Shown here: positions 33,712 to 39,222 of the stretch, in pieces | Position numbering within the stretch: the first letter of the stretch is position 1 | Layout: each line of letters starts with the position of its first letter | Made by a program: the position numbers and the translations under genes | NCBI GenBank assembly: GCA_903902345.1 | Contig: CAIUUR010000359.1 | Coordinates: forward strand, 1-39,222 | From: an uncultured Geobacteraceae bacterium | GTDB taxonomy: Bacteria > Desulfobacterota > Desulfuromonadia > Geobacterales > CAIOGM01 | Length of the DNA stretch: 39,222 nucleotides | Direction: 5' to 3' | The notes under the pieces: generated by a model | Database searches by the model: none | The model's input: only the letters and a program-made list of their open reading frames with translations | What the model was told of the DNA's origin: nothing

Positions 33712-36700
33712 ATGTATCTGAGTAAAAAACAATCAGCAGGCAGGAACGGCATTTTCATCTCCCTTTTGGTAACGATCTTCGCCGCCACGATACTGCTGAT
33801 GACACCCCTCCCTCTGCAGGCGGCCGGAAGCCAGTGGACGCCACTCGGTCCCTATGGTGGCACCGTCACCTCTCTGGCAGCCAATAAGCTGAGCACGATG
33901 CTCTATGCAGGGACCTCCTCCAGCGGCATTTTCAAAAGCAGTGATGCCGGGCTGACCTGGAGTCCCAGCAACAGCGGTTTGACGAATCCCTCCATCCAGG
34001 TCATCTCCGTGGATCGAACCAATCCCTCCATCGTCTATGCAGGGGCGTCCGACGGACTCTACAAGAGCCTGGACGGCGGAACAACCTGGAGCTTCACCGT
34101 TTTTCCCATCAAAATCACTAACATGAATATCCTTTCTCTGGCCGTCGATCCGGTCACTCCCTCCATTATCTATGCGGGAACCAATGGCGGAGGCGTCCTC
34201 AAAAGCACCAATTCCGGCGCCGGGTGGAGTCAATATCTCGCCGTGGGGAATGCATACGTCACGGCTCTGGCCATGGATCCCCTCACCACGACGACCATCT
34301 ATGCAGGAACCAACGGCGGGATCTTCAAGAGCCTTGACGCCGGCGTCACCTGGAAAGCAGCAAGTACCGGATTGAGCAATCTTTTGGTGAAGGCTCTGGC
34401 CGTAGATCCCGTTGCCGCAACCACGGTCTATGCGGCAACCGGCGGGGGAATCTTCAAGAGCATCGACGGAGGAGTCACCTGGATCGCTGCCAACAGCGGG
34501 CTGAGCAGCACCACGGTTCAGGCAGTGGCACTGGATCCTGTCACAACGGCAACGATTTATGCGGCAACGACGGGGGGTATTTTCAAGAGCAGTGACGCCG
34601 GTGCGACCTGGAGCGCGGTCAGCTCCGGATTAAGTAGCCTCTCGGTGAAAGCTCTGCTCGTCGACCCGGTTACTTCGGCCACGCTCTATGCAGGGAGTTC
34701 CGACGGAGGGGTATTCAAGAGCAGTACCGCGGGTGGTGCGTGGAGCGCGATCAACGCGGGGTTAAACGGTATATCGGTTCAGTCCCTGATCATGGATGCG
34801 ACCGCCACCGCCAACCTTTTCGCGGGAAACTCCACCTATGGAGTATTCAAGAGCGCCAACAAGGGAGGGCTCTGGAGTAACTCATCCGCCGGTCTGACCT
34901 CCATTGCGGTCACGGCGCTGGCCGTTGATCCCCTGGTCTCAACTACCATCTATGTGGGAACCTCGGGCGGCGTTTTCAAGAGTAATGACTCGGGGGGAAC
35001 CTGGGGAATAATAAACAGCGGGCTGACCACAACCTCGGTCAAATCAGTGGCCGTGGATCCGGTCACCCCCATCAACATCTACGCGGGGACCATGGGGGGG
35101 GGGCTCTTCAAGAGCAGCAATGGGGGAACATCCTGGGCAGCAGCCAATACCGGTCTCCCCACTCTCTATGTCAATGCAGTGGCGATAGATCCGGTAACGC
35201 CGACCATCGTATATGCCGGCACCATGGGAGGAGGAATCTACAAGAGCAGCAACGGGGGGACGACCTGGAGCACGGCCACTATCGGTCTCCTCCCTGCGAC
35301 CACCGCGACGATCAATGTCCTGGCTATAAATCCGGTCACCACCGCCACCATCTATGCCGGAACCAACGACGGTCTTTTCAAAAGCAGCGATGCAGGAGCA
35401 ACATGGAGTGTCGCCAGCAGCGGGTTGTATCACATTGCCCCGGCCATTCGGAGTAATCCCATCCAGGCCCTGGCCATCGACCCGGTCACCACGAGCACCC
35501 TCTACCTTTTTGTCAACGCGGCTGGTCTCTACAAGAGCCTGGATGGCGGCCTCACCTGGGGAATAATGACCCCCTCCCTGAGTAGCGCCAGCGTCTACTC
35601 ACTCACCTTCGATCGGGTAACACCGACGCTTCTGTATGCCGGCGCTAACGACGGCGTATACACTCTCGATACGTCCCTTGCCGGTTACGTCGTGACCTTC
35701 AACAGCAACGGAGGGAGCCCCGTTCCCAGCCAGACCATTTCCCTCAACGGCACTGCCTCTACACCGACTCCCCCCACCTGGACCGGTTACATCTTCGCGG
35801 GATGGTTCAGTGATGCCGCGTTGACGACCCCCTTCTCCTTTACTACGGCCATAACCGTCAACACGACGCTCTACGCCAAGTGGACGGTCAGCGGCACACC
35901 TGTCCCCCTGGCCATCACCTGGGCCAAGCCGACGGCCATAACCTATGGAACCCCCCTCTCGGCCACCCAGTTAAACGCCATCTCTTCGGTACCGGGAACT
36001 TTTGTTTATACCCCCTCAGCCGGAACGGTTCTCGGAACCGGAACTCAGACTCTATCCGCGACCTTCACCCCCACCAATACGTTGACCTATGCCATTACCA
36101 CCGTCCCGGTGTCACTGGTGATCAACAGGGCGACCCCGATCCTCTCCTGGCCCGGTATCGCCTCGGTGCCGGCGGGAACGCTCCTTTCCGCGTCTCAGTT
36201 GAACGCCACGGCCTCCGTGCCGGGGACTTTTGTCTATCTACCGGCAGCGGGGGGAGTACTCTCCACAGCCGGAACCCAAATTCTCTCACTGACCTTCACC
36301 CCGACCGACACGATCAACTACGCCAACGCCGCCGCCTCCAACGCCCTGACCGTAACCGCCGCCGGCGCCACAGCTAGCCGTATCAACGTCGCCCTGGCAG
36401 CCAACGGCGGAGTGGCCACCGTATCCTCCACGATCAGCGCAACCAACTATCCTCCGGCATCGTTGAACAACGGCGATCGGGTAGGAGCAACCTGGGGAAC
36501 CGGGGGAGGATGGAACGACGCTACGATCAACAGTTACCCGGACTGGGCTCAGATCACGTTCAACGGGGTGAAGAGCATCGATGAAATTGATGTATTCACT
36601 CTTCAGGATGCGCTGACCGCATCAGTGGCCCCCACCGCGACCATGACCTTCGCCAAAAACGGCATCACCGCCTTCGACATCCAGTACTGTCCTTCCGGTG

Positions 36701-37878
36701 CAACCTGCACCATCACCGGAACCACCGGATGGGTGACGGTACCCGGCGGCAGCATAACCGGCAACAACCTGGTCTGGCGCAAAGTGACGCTGACATCGCC
36801 GGTAACAACCGACCGGATTCGGGTGCAGGTGAATGCCGCTCTGGGTGGGTACAGCCGCATCATCGAAATTGAGGCGTACGGCGCCACCACCGTAGTGACT
36901 CCCACGCCACAGACGATTACGTGGGCAAATCCTGCTGCCATCACCTATGGCACCCCCCTCTCCGCCACTCAGTTGAACGCACTCTCCTCCGTGCCGGGAA
37001 GTTTCGTCTACACCCCCGCCGCCGGACTGCTTCTTCCGACCGGCAGCCAGAGCTTGAAGACAACCTTTACTCCAACCGACCTGATCACCTACACCGTTGT
37101 TACCGCCTCGGCAACCATCACCGTAAACAGGGCTACCCCGATTATCAGCTGGACGGTTCCCTCTGCGGTTCCGGCAGGAACCCCTCTCACCGTCACCCAG
37201 TTGAACGCCACCACCACCGTGCCGGGAACCTTTGTGTATACGCCCGCGGCCGGAGCTACCCTGGCGGCAGGAAGCCAGACCTTGTCGGTTACCTTCACTC
37301 CCACGGACAGCGTCAACTACAACACCGCCACAACCTCAGTTATCATGACTGCCACCGGCACGGGTATCCGGAGCAACGTCGCCCTTTCAGCCAACGGCGG
37401 GGTGGCAACCGTATCTTCCACGAACAACGCGACGAACTATCCTCCGGCATCGCTTAACAACGGTGACCGGATAGGAGCTACCTGGGGTGCGGGGGGGGGA
37501 TGGAACGACGCCACGATCAACAGCTATCCGGACTGGGCGCAAATCACCTTCAACAGTGTAAAAAGCATCGATGAAATCGATGTTATCACCCTGCAAGACG
37601 CTCTAGCCGCGTCAGTGGCCCCCACCGCGACCATGACCTTCACCAAATACGGCATCACCGCCTTCGATGTCCAATACTGCCCATCAGGGTCAACGTGCAC
37701 CATCAGCGGCACGACGGGATGGGTGACGGTGCCTGGCGGCAGCTTCACCGGCAACAAGCTGGTCTGGAAGTCGATCCTCCTGACGACACCCGTGACAACT
37801 GACCGTATCCGGATACAGGTTAACGCCTCGCTGGGAGGTTATAGCCGCATCATCGAGATCGAGGCATATGGCAAATGA
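33712..37878 (+). CDS. Giant secreted modular protein: 14 BNR-like repeats, InlB repeat, Ig-like and F5/8C-like domains
   Basis: This 1388-residue exported protein has a long signal peptide (to about residue 38, LPLQAA). Fourteen repeats of about 43 residues follow (about 39-657), with consensus LAVDPVTPTTIYAGTxGGGIFKSSDGGTTWSAANSGLTx. This is the BNR/sortilin-type beta-propeller pattern. An InlB/Listeria-Bacteroides repeat follows (658-725, VTFNSNGG...GYIFAGWF...LYAKW). Then come two Ig-like units and an F5/8C (discoidin-like) domain (about 889-1057), and a second copy of the same Ig-Ig-F5/8C block to the end (about 1066-1388). There is no anchor or sorting motif at the C-terminus. The start ATG 33712 has AAGGAG 6 nt upstream; 60 residues of open frame before it are not used. 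It is probably a surface or matrix binding protein. The role is inferred. Confidence 0.92.
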   Translation: MYLSKKQSAGRNGIFISLLVTIFAATILLMTPLPLQAAGSQWTPLGPYGGTVTSLAANKLSTMLYAGTSSSGIFKSSDAGLTWSPSNSGLTNPSIQVISVDRTNPSIVYAGASDGLYKSLDGGTTWSFTVFPIKITNMNILSLAVDPVTPSIIYAGTNGGGVLKSTNSGAGWSQYLAVGNAYVTALAMDPLTTTTIYAGTNGGIFKSLDAGVTWKAASTGLSNLLVKALAVDPVAATTVYAATGGGIFKSIDGGVTWIAANSGLSSTTVQAVALDPVTTATIYAATTGGIFKSSDAGATWSAVSSGLSSLSVKALLVDPVTSATLYAGSSDGGVFKSSTAGGAWSAINAGLNGISVQSLIMDATATANLFAGNSTYGVFKSANKGGLWSNSSAGLTSIAVTALAVDPLVSTTIYVGTSGGVFKSNDSGGTWGIINSGLTTTSVKSVAVDPVTPINIYAGTMGGGLFKSSNGGTSWAAANTGLPTLYVNAVAIDPVTPTIVYAGTMGGGIYKSSNGGTTWSTATIGLLPATTATINVLAINPVTTATIYAGTNDGLFKSSDAGATWSVASSGLYHIAPAIRSNPIQALAIDPVTTSTLYLFVNAAGLYKSLDGGLTWGIMTPSLSSASVYSLTFDRVTPTLLYAGANDGVYTLDTSLAGYVVTFNSNGGSPVPSQTISLNGTASTPTPPTWTGYIFAGWFSDAALTTPFSFTTAITVNTTLYAKWTVSGTPVPLAITWAKPTAITYGTPLSATQLNAISSVPGTFVYTPSAGTVLGTGTQTLSATFTPTNTLTYAITTVPVSLVINRATPILSWPGIASVPAGTLLSASQLNATASVPGTFVYLPAAGGVLSTAGTQILSLTFTPTDTINYANAAASNALTVTAAGATASRINVALAANGGVATVSSTISATNYPPASLNNGDRVGATWGTGGGWNDATINSYPDWAQITFNGVKSIDEIDVFTLQDALTASVAPTATMTFAKNGITAFDIQYCPSGATCTITGTTGWVTVPGGSITGNNLVWRKVTLTSPVTTDRIRVQVNAALGGYSRIIEIEAYGATTVVTPTPQTITWANPAAITYGTPLSATQLNALSSVPGSFVYTPAAGLLLPTGSQSLKTTFTPTDLITYTVVTASATITVNRATPIISWTVPSAVPAGTPLTVTQLNATTTVPGTFVYTPAAGATLAAGSQTLSVTFTPTDSVNYNTATTSVIMTATGTGIRSNVALSANGGVATVSSTNNATNYPPASLNNGDRIGATWGAGGGWNDATINSYPDWAQITFNSVKSIDEIDVITLQDALAASVAPTATMTFTKYGITAFDVQYCPSGSTCTISGTTGWVTVPGGSFTGNKLVWKSILLTTPVTTDRIRIQVNASLGGYSRIIEIEAYGK

Positions 37879-37919
37879 TTGTTTTTGTGTAGCGGTCCGG
37901 ATCGCCTCCTGCAGTCAAG

Positions 37920-37952
37920 AGCCCCCCCAAACAAGGTTTGGAGGGGCTTTTT
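37920..37952 (+). terminator. Intrinsic terminator after the giant secreted protein gene
   Basis: AGCCCCCCCAAAC (37920-37932) pairs with GTTTGGAGGGGCT (37936-37948) around a short loop, followed by TTTTT. It begins about 41 nt after the stop codon. It is the strongest terminator in the window. Confidence 0.88.
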
Positions 37953-37998
37953 GTCGGCCTGCCCCGGATGACGACATAGCCATGCTCGCACAAAATAG

Positions 37999-38027
37999 TT
38001 GACAAACGGTATCTGGCTATATAGATT
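37999..38027 (+). promoter_or_regulatory. Promoter and possible operator of marR-yceI
   Basis: -35 TTGACA (37999-38004), 17-bp spacer, -10 TAGATT (38022-38027). The 9-bp motif CAAACGGTA occurs at 38003-38011 and again at 38033-38041. It overlaps the -35 and lies just downstream of the -10, so it could be a direct-repeat operator for autoregulation by the MarR protein. Confidence 0.55.
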
Positions 38028-38068
38028 AACATCAAACGGTAAGACATCGATACATTCACAAGGGGACC

Positions 38069-38530
38069 ATGAACCTGAACGATGAACAGCTTTCCCTCAC
38101 CCTGAATGCCTACACAAAGCTGATGCGTGCAGCGGAATCGGTCACCAGCAGGGTACATCGTCCCCTTGGGACGTACGACCTCACCATCAGCCAGTTCGGC
38201 GTCCTGGAGGCGCTGCTGCACAAGGGTCCACTCTGTCAGAGAGACATTGCAGCCAAGATCCTCAAGAGCACCGGTAACATCACCATGGTGATCGATAATT
38301 TGGAAAAGAGGGGTTTAGTGCGCCGGGAGAGGGATAACGAGGATCGAAGGTATCTTTCCATTCACCTCACCAGTGAGGGGAGCGAGTTGATTGCCCAGGC
38401 ATTTGCAAGAATAAGGATGGATATCTGCGCAGAAATGAGAAGGCTTACCCCACAGGAACAGGAACAACTGGGTATCCTGTGCAAAAAACTCGGATTGAAA
38501 GGAGACCCTCCGGAGCACGTTAAAATTTGA
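38069..38530 (+). CDS. MarR family transcriptional regulator
   Basis: This 153-residue winged-helix regulator has an N-terminal dimerisation helix, then ISQFGVLEALLHKGPLCQRDIAAKILKSTGNITMVIDNLEKRGLVRRERDNEDRRYLSIHLTSEG, the recognition helix and wing of the MarR family, and a C-terminal helix. AAGGGG lies 6 nt before the ATG. It is 52 nt upstream of yceI on the same strand, so it probably controls yceI, itself, or both. The ligand is unknown; family members often sense aromatic compounds or oxidants. Confidence 0.94.
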   Translation: MNLNDEQLSLTLNAYTKLMRAAESVTSRVHRPLGTYDLTISQFGVLEALLHKGPLCQRDIAAKILKSTGNITMVIDNLEKRGLVRRERDNEDRRYLSIHLTSEGSELIAQAFARIRMDICAEMRRLTPQEQEQLGILCKKLGLKGDPPEHVKI

Positions 38531-38582
38531 GGACAACTACTATTACCAACATCCCAACAGCAGCAGATCAAAGGAGAAGATC

Positions 38583-39173
38583 ATGAAACGGCTTATCTCA
38601 TCTATCATCACCATAGTCACACTCGCCCTGCCGATTATTGCCTCCGCAACCACCTTGACCATTGATCCCGAGCATTCCAATGTCGGATTCAAGGTCCGCC
38701 ACATGATGGTTTCCAACGTAAAGGGAAATTTTGAAAAAATTTCCGGAACCGTTGACCTCAACGAACAGGATATTACCAAGTCAAAGGTAACCGTTTCCAT
38801 CGACACCGCTTCCATCAACACGAATGTTCAAAAGCGGGACGAGCACCTGCGAAGCGCCGAATTCTTTGATGTGACCAAATTCCCCAGCATGGCCTTTGCC
38901 TCGAAAAAGGTGGCAAAGGCGGGGAAAGATCGGCTGAAAATAACCGGGGAACTGACTCTGCACGGTGTGACCAAGGAGGTTGTGCTGGACGTGGAAGGAC
39001 CGACTCCGGAGAGCAAGGATCCCTGGGGCAACATCCGGCGCGGGGTAACAGCCACCACCAAGATCAATCGTAAGGATTTTGGTTTAATCTGGAACAAGGC
39101 ACTCGAGACCGGAGGCGTTGCCGTGGGGGAAGAGGTGACCATCACCCTGGAAATCGAGATGATCAAGAAATAA
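38583..39173 (+). CDS. YceI family periplasmic protein
   Basis: This 196-residue protein has a signal peptide (MKRLISSIITIVTLALPIIASA) and one YceI lipocalin-like barrel: LTIDPEHSNVGFKVRHMMVSNVKGNFEKISGTVDL, then VSIDTASINTNVQKRDEHLRSAEFFDVTKFPSMAFAS, then ITGELTLHGVTKEVVLDV, ending INRKDFGLIWNKALETGGVAVGEEVTITLEIEMIKK. The family binds isoprenoid (polyprenyl) chains in the periplasm and is often acid- or stress-induced. AAAGGAG lies 6 nt before the ATG. It follows the marR gene in one probable operon. The remaining 49 nt at the window end show nothing. Confidence 0.96.
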   Translation: MKRLISSIITIVTLALPIIASATTLTIDPEHSNVGFKVRHMMVSNVKGNFEKISGTVDLNEQDITKSKVTVSIDTASINTNVQKRDEHLRSAEFFDVTKFPSMAFASKKVAKAGKDRLKITGELTLHGVTKEVVLDVEGPTPESKDPWGNIRRGVTATTKINRKDFGLIWNKALETGGVAVGEEVTITLEIEMIKK

Positions 39174-39222
39174 GCTCCACTCTTCGCCTGAGAATGTCGA
39201 GCCGGGATGGCGACCGTTTGCG

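Overview
The window (about 60% G+C) looks like core chromosome of a Deltaproteobacterium of the Geobacter/Pelobacter/Desulfuromonas type. The basis is inference from gene content: the pgpH-ybeY-dgkA-corC-lnt-prfB run, a DUF1858 protein, a fused kinase/PAP2 protein, a lone methyl-accepting chemotaxis protein, and dispersed heptamer repeats between genes. No tRNA, rRNA, CRISPR array, insertion sequence or prophage was found.

Positions 1-20354 are all on the minus strand. Read in the direction of transcription, a promoter at 20435-20406 drives pgpH (HD phosphohydrolase), ybeY, a DgkA-PAP2 fusion, corC, lnt, prfB (with its programmed +1 frameshift), an SPOR-NlpC/P60 hydrolase, a DUF1015 protein, an EVE protein, an FKBP lipoprotein, a DUF4139-like protein, folA, a SAM methyltransferase, ispG and proS, ending near a terminator at 4579-4552. 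Many junctions overlap or are nearly so (GTGA, TGATG, or a stop codon 1-2 nt before the next ATG). Downstream come a DUF1566 exported protein, a UbiB/ABC1 kinase, a LysM-L,D-transpeptidase lipoprotein and the start of ttcA, which runs off the left edge. The theme is envelope building (lipid carrier recycling, lipoprotein acylation, wall hydrolysis and cross-linking) mixed with translation and cofactor genes.

Positions 20644-26296 hold eno and a TolC-family outer-membrane protein on plus, a small Cys/His-rich protein with its own promoter, a chemotaxis receptor on minus, and a DUF985 cupin. Positions 26310-30684 (minus) hold a YqeG-like HAD protein, a DUF1858 protein, a class I aminotransferase, coaD, rsmD and a class II aldolase-like protein. 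Positions 30899-39173 hold dgt, a Gly/Arg/His-rich exported protein, yhbY (minus), a 1388-residue secreted protein, and a marR-yceI pair.

The most unusual items are: the giant secreted protein (14 BNR-like repeats, an InlB-type repeat, and a recently duplicated block of two Ig-like units plus one F5/8C-like unit); dispersed short repeat families, including an 18-unit heptamer array directly against the start of the L,D-transpeptidase gene; two genes (ttcA and the HAD gene) whose homology or reading frame extends upstream of any normal start codon; and the small four-cysteine protein at 23881-24093. No clearly new multi-gene system is visible.
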